In this document: piece after piece, positions 1 to 5,075 of the stretch
Layout: each line of letters starts with the position of its first letter
Position numbering within the stretch: position 1 is the first letter of the stretch
From: a virus
Virus record (IMG/VR): IMGVR_UViG_3300034418_002553
Location: 1-35,738 of that record
Length of the DNA: 35,738 bases
Strand: one strand, 5' to 3'
Notes under the pieces: model-generated
The model's database searches: none
Told to the model about the DNA's origin: nothing
What the model saw: the letters and a program-made list of their open reading frames with translations, nothing else
Made by a program: the position numbers and the translations under genes

Positions 1-40
1 GGTGCATATACACCACTCCTCAGGCAAGGGGGGTTGGGGT

Positions 41-65
41 GTTGCATAATTGCAACAGTGTTGCA
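41..65. repeat. overlapping inverted repeats downstream of the island gene
   Basis: GTTGCA at 41-46 pairs with TGCAAC at 51-56 across a 4-nt spacer. The same TGCAA (51-55) also pairs with TTGCA at 61-65. The two palindromes overlap and lie beyond the terminator hairpin of the island gene. They could be a protein-binding site or a second mutually exclusive hairpin. No function is recognised. Confidence 0.4.
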
Positions 66-72
66 AACGTGC

Positions 73-97
73 GGCAGGGTACCTTTGGCACCCTGCC
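73..97 (-). terminator. strong hairpin after the island gene
   Basis: GGCAGGGT (73-80) pairs with ACCCTGCC (90-97). On the minus strand the stem extends to 11 bp with one G-U pair and closes on an AAA loop. It starts 12 nt past the stop codon of the 109-630 gene. There is no long U-tract after it, so it may be a stabilising 3' hairpin rather than a fully efficient intrinsic terminator. The stem is built without GA or TC. Confidence 0.65.
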
Positions 98-108
98 ACC
101 GTTAGCGG

Positions 109-630
109 TTAGCTGGCTATTACCAGCTTACCAAACGCCGTGCCATATGTGTTGGCTGTTTGTGCGCTTAAATTAAACCCGCCGTTTAGTATAGCGGCTA
201 CCGCGTTTTGGTTAGTTGCCACGCTATTTACGTTAGCAAACACGCTGCTACCGCTTGGCAAGTGCGCCGCTTGTATTGTGCTTAACAACACGGGCTGGCC
301 TAGCTTGGCTGGTGTTTTAGTAACCACGCCCGCATAATTTGGCACGGTAACACCGTTAACGGTGTGCATTGGCAACCCGTTAACGCAAGCCCATAAAATG
401 CGCCCGCGTTGCCCAATATGCCCTTGCTTATTGGGTTGCATTGCGCGCCATAACGCGCCGCCGCCAAACATAACGCCATTAGCTAGCGCGTTTGGTGTTA
501 GCTGCAAAGCAACATTACCAAGCCCGCCGTTGGCATTTATAAAGGCTACCATAGCCCCCACGTTAATGTTGCCCTTGGCACCGTTTGCGCCGTTAAAAGC
601 CTGCGCCGCTTGTGTTGTAGTTTTAACCAT
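109..630 (-). CDS. 173-aa basic protein with no Asp or Glu, unknown function
   Basis: Not recognised. The protein is rich in Ala, Asn, Gly, Val and Thr, has six Lys and three Arg, and no Asp or Glu at all, so it is strongly basic. This follows from the DNA: codons containing GA (Asp, Glu, GGA, AGA, CGA) or TC (TCN serine, TTC, ATC, CTC, GTC) are missing, every serine is AGC and every arginine is CGC. Pairs of codons that would create GA or TC across a junction are also avoided. The start is ATG at 630, preceded by AAGGTG (638-643) with a 7-nt spacer, a ribosome site that itself avoids GA. A terminator hairpin follows. There is no signal peptide or membrane segment. It is very likely translated, because an open frame is kept with a ribosome site; the role could be DNA-binding or structural, but this is only a guess from charge. 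Confidence 0.75.
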   Translation of the reverse strand: MVKTTTQAAQAFNGANGAKGNINVGAMVAFINANGGLGNVALQLTPNALANGVMFGGGALWRAMQPNKQGHIGQRGRILWACVNGLPMHTVNGVTVPNYAGVVTKTPAKLGQPVLLSTIQAAHLPSGSSVFANVNSVATNQNAVAAILNGGFNLSAQTANTYGTAFGKLVIAS

Positions 631-681
631 TTTTTAACACCTTTTTTGGTTAACGTGCGGTAGCACCATTGCCCCGCCCCT

Positions 682-820
682 ATTTTATGCCATAGGTTAA
701 ATATGTTTGTAAACCCCTTTTTTATAAAAAAGCGCAAATAATTAATAAAAATATTACGCCACATAATGCGCCAATAAACATTGCAAACCCCTTTTGGTTA
801 GTTACGTTATGTAAACCCCT
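682..820 (-). promoter_or_regulatory. putative promoter region and GTAAACCCCT repeats of the island gene
   Basis: On the minus strand a -35-like TTTACA (708-713) is followed by -10-like sequences (CATAAA at 684-689 with an 18-nt spacer). TTTACA is also the -35 element of other minus promoters here (2245-2250, 18279-18284). The decamer GTAAACCCCT occurs at 709-718 and 811-820, with GCAAACCCCT at 783-792, giving three near-identical copies in 112 bp. They may be repeated promoters or binding sites. All avoid GA and TC. Confidence 0.4.
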
Positions 821-943
821 AAAACTATTTTGCGGCTCCCGCAATAAAAAATTTGTCTGGTGGCGTTGCGCCGCGATGCCCCCGAAACCGCGCGACTAAC
901 CGCGATCAATCTAATAATCAATGGAATGAATAGCGAAGAACGG

Positions 944-1018
944 GCGATCAATCAATCAATCAATCAGTCTGCTGTAGATCAATCAATCAGTCTGCTGTAG
1001 ATCAATCAATCAATCCGC
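944..1018. repeat. ATCA tetranucleotide clusters in 23-bp repeats
   Basis: Blocks of tandem ATCA (five copies at 947-966, three at 978-989, three at 1001-1012) are separated by an identical spacer GTCTGCTGTAG, giving a 23-bp direct repeat with GATC at 977 and 1000. Related GATCAATC is at 904-911, and ATCAATC runs recur at about 1650-1670 and 2465-2475. The array lies just right of the GA/TC-free island and is as rich in TC and GATC as the island is poor. Iterons of a replication origin, a packaging signal or an operator array are possible. The remaining gene-free bases between 838 and 943 hold nothing else I recognise. Confidence 0.7.
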
Positions 1019-1045
1019 TCATGCGCTATCCATCCATCAGGCTAC

Positions 1046-1079
1046 AAAAAGTTGGTAGGGCAACCGAAGTCGCCCTACC
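1046..1079 (-). terminator. intrinsic terminator with UUCG tetraloop
   Basis: On the minus strand an 11-bp stem (GGTAGGGC at 1054-1061 against GCCCTACC at 1072-1079, extended inward with one G-U pair) is capped by a UUCG loop and followed by AACTTTTTG. It lies 8 nt beyond the stop of the 1087-1563 gene. Confidence 0.85.
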
Positions 1080-1086
1080 GCTGGTG

Positions 1087-1563
1087 TTAACTGATGTCGT
1101 GCCAATGCCAACGGTTAGGTTCGTCAAAATTGGGCTCCTGAAGGTTCGGTTTAGCCTCAAGTTTTTTCCAACTTGGTTGGCTACCCTCAATGTACTTAAA
1201 CCAAGCCTCTTGTTTACTGTCAGCCGTAAAGACGTCCTTGCCGTGGTAAAAAATTTCACAGTCCTGATTGCTCCAACTTGGGCAACCGTCAGCGTCAAAA
1301 AGGTCCTCGTCCTTTTCATAGTTTATGTACACGTTTTGGTAAAACCGCAAACCCTGTATAAGTGTTAGGAGGTCAACTGCATTCACATTGTGTATGTGCA
1401 TAGCAGTAGTAAAGCTATTATGATGATCAACTATGTATAACATTTTGTTACTCCGTTTGTAGCCGTTGGCGTTATTGCCAACACCTATATAATAGCAGTT
1501 TACACGGCTAAGTGCGTCTTTTGTGCTCACTGAGCCTTTTTTGTACTCAGTGAAGTCGTGCAA
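1087..1563 (-). CDS. hypothetical protein, 158 aa
   Basis: Not recognised. Soluble, mixed charge, His- and aromatic-rich, with no clear catalytic motif. The longest frame starts at TTG (1563) with GAGG about 10 nt upstream. An in-frame stop lies close upstream, so a longer protein is excluded; GTG at codon 12 is an alternative start. The leader can fold CCTC (1574-1577) against GAGG (1583-1586), and this would hide the ribosome site. A further inverted repeat lies upstream at 1597-1624. It is a single-gene transcription unit between two UUCG terminators. Function unknown; coding status is fairly sure from normal composition and the bounded unit. Confidence 0.7.
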   Translation of the reverse strand: MHDFTEYKKGSVSTKDALSRVNCYYIGVGNNANGYKRSNKMLYIVDHHNSFTTAMHIHNVNAVDLLTLIQGLRFYQNVYINYEKDEDLFDADGCPSWSNQDCEIFYHGKDVFTADSKQEAWFKYIEGSQPSWKKLEAKPNLQEPNFDEPNRWHWHDIS

Positions 1564-1596
1564 GTTCAGGCGACCTCAGACAGAGGGGTTTTGATT

Positions 1597-1624
1597 ATTA
1601 GTATATATGTTCATGTATACTAAT
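1597..1624. promoter_or_regulatory. 9-bp inverted repeat upstream of the 1563 gene
   Basis: ATTAGTATA (1597-1605) and TATACTAAT (1616-1624) are perfect reverse complements around a 10-nt spacer. A consensus -35 TTGACA lies upstream on the minus strand (1649-1654), but the -10 at the right spacing is weak. The repeat would sit at or near the -10/start region, a usual operator position. Confidence 0.5.
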
Positions 1625-1671
1625 AAGAGATTCATCTTCGTCGTTCTTTGTCAATCAATCAATCCATCAAA

Positions 1672-1698
1672 TAAAAAAGGGCGACCCGAAGGTCGCCC
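1672..1698 (-). terminator. intrinsic terminator with UUCG tetraloop
   Basis: On the minus strand GGGCGACC-UUCG-GGTCGCCC (1679-1698) is followed at once by six U. This is a textbook terminator for the 1717-2166 gene. Confidence 0.93.
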
Positions 1699-1716
1699 TC
1701 GTTGGAGTGGAGTGGC

Positions 1717-2166
1717 TTACGCTGGGATAACATAAAGCTCCACGAAGTTTTTGCCCCATGTCGCTTTCGCGCTGGCTGACTGTCCGCCGTTAAGAGCGTC
1801 CAGCAAAGCGTGGAAACGACGCGCCTTAATTGAGCGGTGAGCCATATCGACATCCTGCAAGGTAACAGCTTCCTTGCCGGAGTTGATCAATTGCCAAACC
1901 ACCTTGCCGCGTAGGACAGACTTAGGCGACCCGTCTGCATCATACAGAGTACGCTTGCTTTCAAAGGGGAATGGCTGTTCCGCCTTTGGGTCAACGTCAG
2001 CAACAATGCGGACGCCTACGTTATTAGGATTACCGCCAGCGTGTTCCTGGACAAACTTAAAGATGTCCTCGGCCGTTACGCCTTCGCGCTTGCGCTCCTC
2101 AGGCAAGGCATTGATACCTGCAAAAGTGATTTCCTGAGCGACTTTCTTAGTGACTGCTTTAGCCAT
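1717..2166 (-). CDS. hypothetical protein, 149 aa, single-gene unit
   Basis: Not recognised. The ATG at 2166 is chosen because AAGGAA sits 7 nt upstream. The N-terminus is Lys/Ala-rich, followed by a mixed alpha/beta-looking sequence with no known motif. A promoter (2222-2250) and a strong terminator (1672-1698) flank it, so it is transcribed alone, as expected for a protein needed in its own amount or at its own time. The basic N-terminus (KAVTKKVAQE) would fit a nucleic-acid-binding or virion-associated protein, but nothing proves this. Confidence 0.75.
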   Translation of the reverse strand: MAKAVTKKVAQEITFAGINALPEERKREGVTAEDIFKFVQEHAGGNPNNVGVRIVADVDPKAEQPFPFESKRTLYDADGSPKSVLRGKVVWQLINSGKEAVTLQDVDMAHRSIKARRFHALLDALNGGQSASAKATWGKNFVELYVIPA

Positions 2167-2221
2167 GATAAGTTCCTTTCTACGAACTTGCGAGTCCAGC
2201 ACCATTGCTGGCTACCCATAT

Positions 2222-2250
2222 AGATTAGCAAATAGACCTTCCTATGTAAA
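2222..2250 (-). promoter_or_regulatory. promoter for the 1717-2166 gene
   Basis: Minus strand: -35 TTTACA (2245-2250), 17-nt spacer, -10 TAATCT (2222-2227), then ATATGGGTAGCC. The -10 region and the trailing GGGTAG are shared with sites at 4169-4185 and 4687-4704. Between this promoter and 2369 there are only hairpin-forming sequences (GAAGTC 2301-2306 with GACTTC 2321-2326) and no gene. Confidence 0.6.
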
Positions 2251-2347
2251 CACCTAAATTGTCATAATGAACAAAAATGATAGCCGAAGGTAGAACGGCA
2301 GAAGTCCATGGACCTCTCACGACTTCACATGAATTCAACCGCGATGG

Positions 2348-2383
2348 ACGACGAACGAGGAGCCAGTGATCACTCTTCGTCGT
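2348..2383 (-). terminator. hairpin at the end of the VRR-NUC gene
   Basis: ACGACGAA (2348-2355) pairs with TTCGTCGT (2376-2383). Within the loop AGTGATCACT forms its own palindrome. The stem spans the stop codon of the 2370-2795 gene. There is no U-tract, so it is a probable 3' stabiliser or weak terminator. Confidence 0.45.
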
Positions 2384-2795
2384 TCTTCATCAATCTATCT
2401 ACGACCTCTGCCCATCCATCTTTGTCTCTCGGCCAATCCATCCTGTAATCGTATGCGGGATCATTATCAATCAATCTCTGTGCCAGATGCCTACCATCCA
2501 TAAATAATAGGGTCTGGGAGGAGGGATGATGAACCAAGTTCCAAACGCATCCACCAACATCAGTTCTTGAGGTCTGCCATGCAATCTGGTGAGGACGCCA
2601 CTTTGGGAACTTCTTGTCAGACTTTGTCGTAAGAACCTTTAACTCTACCCAGAAGTCCTTGCCATTCGCGCAACCGTTGACATCAGGCACCCCTGGACTC
2701 GCCCATGACTCCATCCTTACCCAATGGACATCAAGGTGGCGTGTGCCATCCCGTAGGGCTTTCCATAATTTAGACTCAGGCTTCGGTGTTGGCAC
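2370..2795 (-). CDS. VRR-NUC / PD-(D/E)XK nuclease
   Basis: A 141-aa protein with the order of motifs of the VRR-NUC branch of PD-(D/E)XK nucleases: Glu29 in WVRMES, PGVPD with Asp38, then ELK (Glu51, Lys53) and a conserved Gln70 in the PHQ segment. Such phage enzymes are thought to cut branched DNA or act as Holliday-junction-type nucleases, in recombination or to clear the DNA before packaging. The start is GTG at 2795, inside the last codons of the terminase small subunit gene (20-bp overlap), so the two are translationally linked. The pairing with a terminase subunit favours a role at packaging or maturation (inference). The family call is firm; the substrate is not. Confidence 0.88.
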   Translation of the reverse strand: MPTPKPESKLWKALRDGTRHLDVHWVRMESWASPGVPDVNGCANGKDFWVELKVLTTKSDKKFPKWRPHQIAWQTSRTDVGGCVWNLVHHPSSQTLLFMDGRHLAQRLIDNDPAYDYRMDWPRDKDGWAEVVDRLMKNDEE

Positions 2796-3336
2796 TCGGG
2801 TGAACTTCTATTTCTTGGAAGTCCGCATCTATGGTGGGCTGGGTCGCTTCTACCAGTTGGGGGAACTCTTGCTGTATGCGTTTGATTTCTGCCATAACCT
2901 CATTGCGATCCATCTGGTCAATTTTGCCCATTAGGATTTCCTTACGGTCAATGTAAAGTCCGGCGGCTTGGCCTCTTGACTTTTCAGCAGTGACAGCGGC
3001 GGCGTAGTTCCCGTTCTGCAAAGCAGTGTCACGGATCTCAGCCAGCTTCTTAACGTGGCTTTCAAACGTAACCTCAAACTTATGTTGCAGTTCATTCTTG
3101 ATATCGCGTATGCGTTCCAAAACTTGGGGGTAGTCCCGTCCGTTCAACATACGGCTTGCGATGGCGTGTGCATTGGACTCTGCGTAGCCAGCGCGAAGTG
3201 CGGCCTCGGTTTGCGTAACTTCCTCTGTTGCATAAATCATTGCAAACTTTTCTTGCTTGGGTGTCAGCCCTACTTCCACCCGAGGGTTTGCAACAACGTC
3301 CAGAGTATTCTTATGTGTGACTTTCGCTTTCGGCAT
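2776..3336 (-). CDS. terS: terminase small subunit
   Basis: A 186-aa protein whose N-terminal third has the Terminase_2 helix-turn-helix pattern: LTPKQEKFAMIY, then TEAALRAGY, then a helix ending in ASRML. This domain recognises viral DNA and hands it to the large subunit for packaging. The rest is helical and charged, fitting the oligomerisation region. The large subunit is not in the window; in many phages the two are adjacent, so its absence next door is unusual. The downstream partner here is a VRR-NUC nuclease. The start ATG has only a weak ribosome site. A TATTATAGG promoter-like sequence (about 3353-3361) precedes it. Confidence 0.88.
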   Translation of the reverse strand: MPKAKVTHKNTLDVVANPRVEVGLTPKQEKFAMIYATEEVTQTEAALRAGYAESNAHAIASRMLNGRDYPQVLERIRDIKNELQHKFEVTFESHVKKLAEIRDTALQNGNYAAAVTAEKSRGQAAGLYIDRKEILMGKIDQMDRNEVMAEIKRIQQEFPQLVEATQPTIDADFQEIEVHPSANTEA

Positions 3337-3352
3337 AATTACACTCTACTTT

Positions 3353-3403
3353 CCTATAATAGTAACCGCAATAGAAATCGACTCTTTTAAAAAAGTGTAA
3401 TCT
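3353..3403 (-). promoter_or_regulatory. putative promoter and inverted repeat before terS
   Basis: The minus strand has an extended -10-like ACTATTATAGG just upstream of the terS leader. AGTGTAAT next to the terS start is the reverse complement of ATTACACT at about 3393-3400, so an 8-bp inverted repeat brackets the promoter. This suggests control of terS by a regulator or a leader fold. Confidence 0.4.
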
Positions 3404-3480
3404 CCAAGCTCGCGTAGGGGCTCAAAGTTTTAACTTCAATATCTACTTTTGTATGATAAGTTATTGTTTTGATTAGATAG

Positions 3481-3553
3481 CCAGATATCGTATATTGTAA
3501 TATCGGATGTATCACTTCACCTGTTATTTCATTTTAGGTACTATATATAAAAG
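3481..3553 (+). promoter_or_regulatory. regulatory or origin element, copy A
   Basis: CCAGATATC (3481-3489) and AATATCGGAT (3499-3508) form a 28-bp core. After 31 bp comes the box ACTATATATAAAAG (3540-3553). The same arrangement is found on the minus strand at 23227-23305 (copy B). Aligned without B's extra 7-bp unit, 24 of 28 core bases agree. The whole 3337-3607 stretch is AT-rich and has no gene. Copy A points into the 3' end of a minus-strand gene, so it is not an ordinary promoter for a visible plus gene; an origin, operator or antisense promoter are options. Confidence 0.65.
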
Positions 3554-3576
3554 TGACAGAATATCTGAAAGAGAGC

Positions 3577-3594
3577 CATGGTGCGTTGACCATG
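3577..3594 (-). terminator. hairpin downstream of the 3608-4009 gene
   Basis: CATGGT (3577-3582) pairs with ACCATG (3589-3594) around a 6-nt loop, 14 nt beyond the stop of the MGLDxY gene on the minus strand. The run after it (GGCTCTCTTTC) is only partly U-rich, so termination is possible but weak. On the plus strand the same bases carry two three-codon reading frames after a GAAAGAGAG ribosome-like site. Confidence 0.4.
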
Positions 3595-3607
3595 ACCCCC
3601 TGATTTA

Positions 3608-4009
3608 TTACCACCAGCAGTGATAGATGACTTTTTGCCCATCGTCCAGTGCTTGCAGTGCTTCTTCACAGAAGTGAAGGTCGGTGGTTTTTTCTTCCTG
3701 AACAATTTGTTCTTGGAATTGGTGACCGTAGAAAAAGCCGCCTTCACAAAAATCATCGGCGTACCCGTTGTTGACGGCTTTTACCAGAGCGATGATATCT
3801 TCGCGGTTGAGCTCCATATCTTGACAGTTTAGCTCAACTGCGTCTTTGCCGGTTTTTTCTACCCAGCGTTTTTCCATGAAGGTTTGGAGGCGACTGTGTT
3901 TGCGCCAATAGAAATCTTTTTGGGCGAATTTTACAGTGTACTCTTTACCTTCGTCGTCAGTGCGCTTTTCCTCGCGCGGATTAATGAAAGCGTATTGATC
4001 AAGACCCAT
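3608..4009 (-). CDS. MGLDxY-type conserved phage protein
   Basis: A 133-aa acidic protein starting MGLDQYAF, the hallmark of a family common in marine and other phages, some members of which carry unsupported enzyme names. It has a central aromatic/basic stretch (DFYWRKHSRLQTFM), a GGFFYG motif and a C-terminus ending in CWW. No catalytic role can be assigned. It starts at ATG 4009 with AAAAGGAGC upstream and overlaps the preceding small Cys-rich gene by 11 bp, so both are expressed together from the promoter near 4169-4185. Confidence 0.8.
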   Translation of the reverse strand: MGLDQYAFINPREEKRTDDEGKEYTVKFAQKDFYWRKHSRLQTFMEKRWVEKTGKDAVELNCQDMELNREDIIALVKAVNNGYADDFCEGGFFYGHQFQEQIVQEEKTTDLHFCEEALQALDDGQKVIYHCWW

Positions 4010-4133
4010 TGTTTTGCTCCTTTTGTTCTAAAGCACACTCAATGCAACAGGTGGGCGATTCGTAGGCTTCGGTAAGAAACGCACACTCGTCGCAACCTTC
4101 AACTGGTAATATATCTTCTATTTGTACCTTCAT
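3999..4133 (-). CDS. 44-aa zinc-ribbon-like protein
   Basis: A short gene with a very good ribosome site (GGAGG, 5 nt before ATG 4133). The 44-aa acidic product has Cys14-x2-Cys17 and Cys30-x2-Cys33 (plus Cys29), the spacing of a one-zinc ribbon. It overlaps the MGLDxY gene by 11 bp. Longer in-frame starts exist upstream but they run through the promoter, so ATG 4133 is preferred. Likely a small protein-binding or nucleic-acid-binding adaptor; function unknown. Confidence 0.65.
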   Translation of the reverse strand: MKVQIEDILPVEGCDECAFLTEAYESPTCCIECALEQKEQNNGS

Positions 4134-4168
4134 TTGTACCTCCGTTGGTTGACTCTGTAGGCTACTGC

Positions 4169-4185
4169 CTACCCATATATAATAA
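4169..4185 (-). promoter_or_regulatory. TTATTATATATGGGTAG promoter-like motif
   Basis: Minus strand. The motif precedes the 4133 gene and matches 4687-4704. Upstream both also share an ACAAAA...AG...C.ACTT stretch. No good -35 is visible, so a phage-encoded activator or an extended -10 is possible. Confidence 0.55.
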
Positions 4186-4222
4186 GGGGTGAGGGGGCAG
4201 GAAGTAGCCTTTTTTGTTCGTC

Positions 4223-4241
4223 CTGATAATATTGTTATCAG
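4223..4241. repeat. 7-bp inverted repeat
   Basis: CTGATAA (4223-4229) and TTATCAG (4235-4241) are perfect reverse complements around TATTG. It lies at the end of the small hydrophobic reading frame and upstream of the 4169-4185 promoter, so it could be a terminator stem or an operator. Confidence 0.4.
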
Positions 4242-4300
4242 TCCAAAATGAGCAGGATGATGAGTAGCCCTATCACACCTAGAATAGAAAATAGAATCAT
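4238..4300 (-). CDS. candidate 20-aa hydrophobic microprotein
   Basis: ATG at 4300 opens a 20-codon frame starting MILFSILGVIG and ending LILD before TGA. It is almost wholly Ile/Leu/Gly/Val/Phe, enough for one membrane helix. Short holin-like or toxin-like membrane peptides look like this. Against it: the ribosome site (GGGAACC) is poor, and a terminator-like hairpin separates it from the upstream gene. Candidate only. Confidence 0.3.
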   Translation of the reverse strand: MILFSILGVIGLLIILLILD

Positions 4301-4321
4301 GGTTAGTGGTTCCCGGAAAGT

Positions 4322-4345
4322 GGGCGGGGGACAATGCCCCCGCCC
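4322..4345 (-). terminator. GC-rich terminator hairpin
   Basis: GGGCGGGGG (4322-4330) pairs with CCCCCGCCC (4337-4345) around a 6-nt loop, 8 nt beyond the stop of the 4353-4652 gene. It lacks a U-tract but is very stable. Confidence 0.65.
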
Positions 4346-4352
4346 GATTGAG

Positions 4353-4652
4353 TTATGCCGCCCAACGGTCAGCGTGTAAGGCTATAATGTAATCATAGAT
4401 GGACTGTTGCCCTTCCTCATCCTGAGCATAGATTACCTTGCGGCAACTTTCATACCCATACCCGTCAAACTGCACATTGGTTAAAAGATAATGTGTAACC
4501 TGACCAACTTCCTGAGGAATATAAACTGTGGTGATGGCAATAAACTGGTCATCACTGATATCCACGGTGAGGACATTTTCGTTGAGGATAGGGTCGCTGA
4601 AAAACTTGCCATCAGCGAGGACTTTTACGCTTTTAAGAAATTGTGTAGCCAT
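4353..4652 (-). CDS. hypothetical protein, 99 aa
   Basis: Not recognised. Acidic, aromatic-rich, beta-rich-looking sequence with no known motif. ATG 4652 is preceded by AAAGGAGG with ideal spacing. It has its own promoter motif (4687-4704) and hairpin (4322-4345), so it is a one-gene unit. Its leader resembles that of the 4133 gene, suggesting the same expression class. Confidence 0.7.
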   Translation of the reverse strand: MATQFLKSVKVLADGKFFSDPILNENVLTVDISDDQFIAITTVYIPQEVGQVTHYLLTNVQFDGYGYESCRKVIYAQDEEGQQSIYDYIIALHADRWAA

Positions 4653-4686
4653 TGCTACCTCCTTTTGTTGATGTAGCCACCATTGG

Positions 4687-4704
4687 CTACCCTTATATAA
4701 TAAT
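4687..4704 (-). promoter_or_regulatory. TTATTATATAAGGGTAG promoter-like motif
   Basis: Minus-strand twin of 4169-4185, upstream of the 4353-4652 gene. Shared parts: TTATTATATA, one variable base, GGGTAG, then CCA or GCA. Confidence 0.55.
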
Positions 4705-4744
4705 GTATGAGGGTGGTAAGTGGCTCTTTTGTACTCATCGGGAC

Positions 4745-4770
4745 AAAAAAGACGGCCACCGAAGTGGCCG
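4745..4770 (-). terminator. intrinsic terminator with UUCG tetraloop
   Basis: On the minus strand GGCCAC-UUCG-GTGGCC (4754-4769) is followed by GTC and six U. It ends transcription of the 4852-9000 gene run. Confidence 0.9.
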
Positions 4771-4851
4771 CCAGTCTAAGGGAGGAGAAAAAGTGAGTAA
4801 ACTCTCTTCTTGCATTAATATCGTTACTCATCTTATCCAATCCTGCAAGCC

Positions 4852-5073
4852 TCAATTCGGGAGACCGAGATTAGTGGTTGATTCCAACACCTTATCCATG
4901 AGCCGTTGTGCTCGCTCGGCGGTAACTTCATCAATCCACATTTCAATATCATCGGGCTCCATCCCAAGATGTGCTAATTTTGTTGCACAGAGGCGAGCAT
5001 CAATCTCGCCTTCTATGAACTGGAACTGCACTTCTTCTTGCTGTTCCATCATCCATGCTTTGACTTTACCCAT
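4852..5073 (-). CDS. hypothetical acidic protein, 73 aa
   Basis: Not recognised. Starts MGKVKAWMMEQ; mostly helical, Glu-rich, Met-rich. ATG 5073 is chosen because AGGAG lies 7-8 nt upstream; the earlier TTG is too close to it. It is the last gene before the UUCG terminator at 4745-4770 and almost abuts the 5076-5363 gene. Small acidic helical phage proteins of this kind often bind and inhibit host proteins, but nothing here proves that. Confidence 0.7.
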   Translation of the reverse strand: MGKVKAWMMEQQEEVQFQFIEGEIDARLCATKLAHLGMEPDDIEMWIDEVTAERAQRLMDKVLESTTNLGLPN

Positions 5074-5075
5074 AA

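Larger units (their letters stand above)
21..837. other. GA/TC-free DNA island (total absence of two complementary dinucleotides)
   Basis: Seen directly: after the TC steps at 17-18 and 20-21, no GA and no TC occurs until the TC at 837-838. I checked every line and block junction. With even base use about 51 of each would be expected in 816 steps. The island covers the whole 109-630 gene, its upstream region (631-837) and its downstream hairpin (73-97), so it is one self-contained transcription unit. AG, CT, AA, TT, GG and CC are all common, so this is not low complexity or simple base skew. Just outside, the sequence is rich in GATC and ATCAATC. Cause unknown; selection or mutation on both DNA strands is implied because non-coding and cross-codon positions are equally affected. 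Confidence 0.97.

Noticed and set aside
16-29. A 14-bp match (CTCCTCAGGCAAGG) with 2095-2108
   Set aside because: A 14-mer repeat is expected by chance in a sequence of this length, and the second copy is inside a coding region. Not used as an attachment site.
546-764. A 72-codon minus-strand frame overlapping the start of the island gene
   Set aside because: It is out of frame with the better-supported 109-630 gene, has no ribosome site and runs through the promoter region. Its lack of Asp/Glu is a by-product of the GA/TC ban.
944-1018. ATCA clusters as a CRISPR array
   Set aside because: The spacers are identical and only 11 nt, the repeat is a simple tetranucleotide, and no cas genes are present.
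1471-1500. Promoter-like GTGTAAACTGCTATTATATAG on the minus strand
   Set aside because: It lies inside the 1087-1563 coding frame and directs no gene start; the similarity to the 7011-7030 motif is probably coincidence.
4655-4855. A 66-codon minus-strand frame after the 4852-5073 gene
   Set aside because: It runs through the UUCG terminator hairpin and the 4687-4704 promoter motif, and has an odd composition. Most likely chance.
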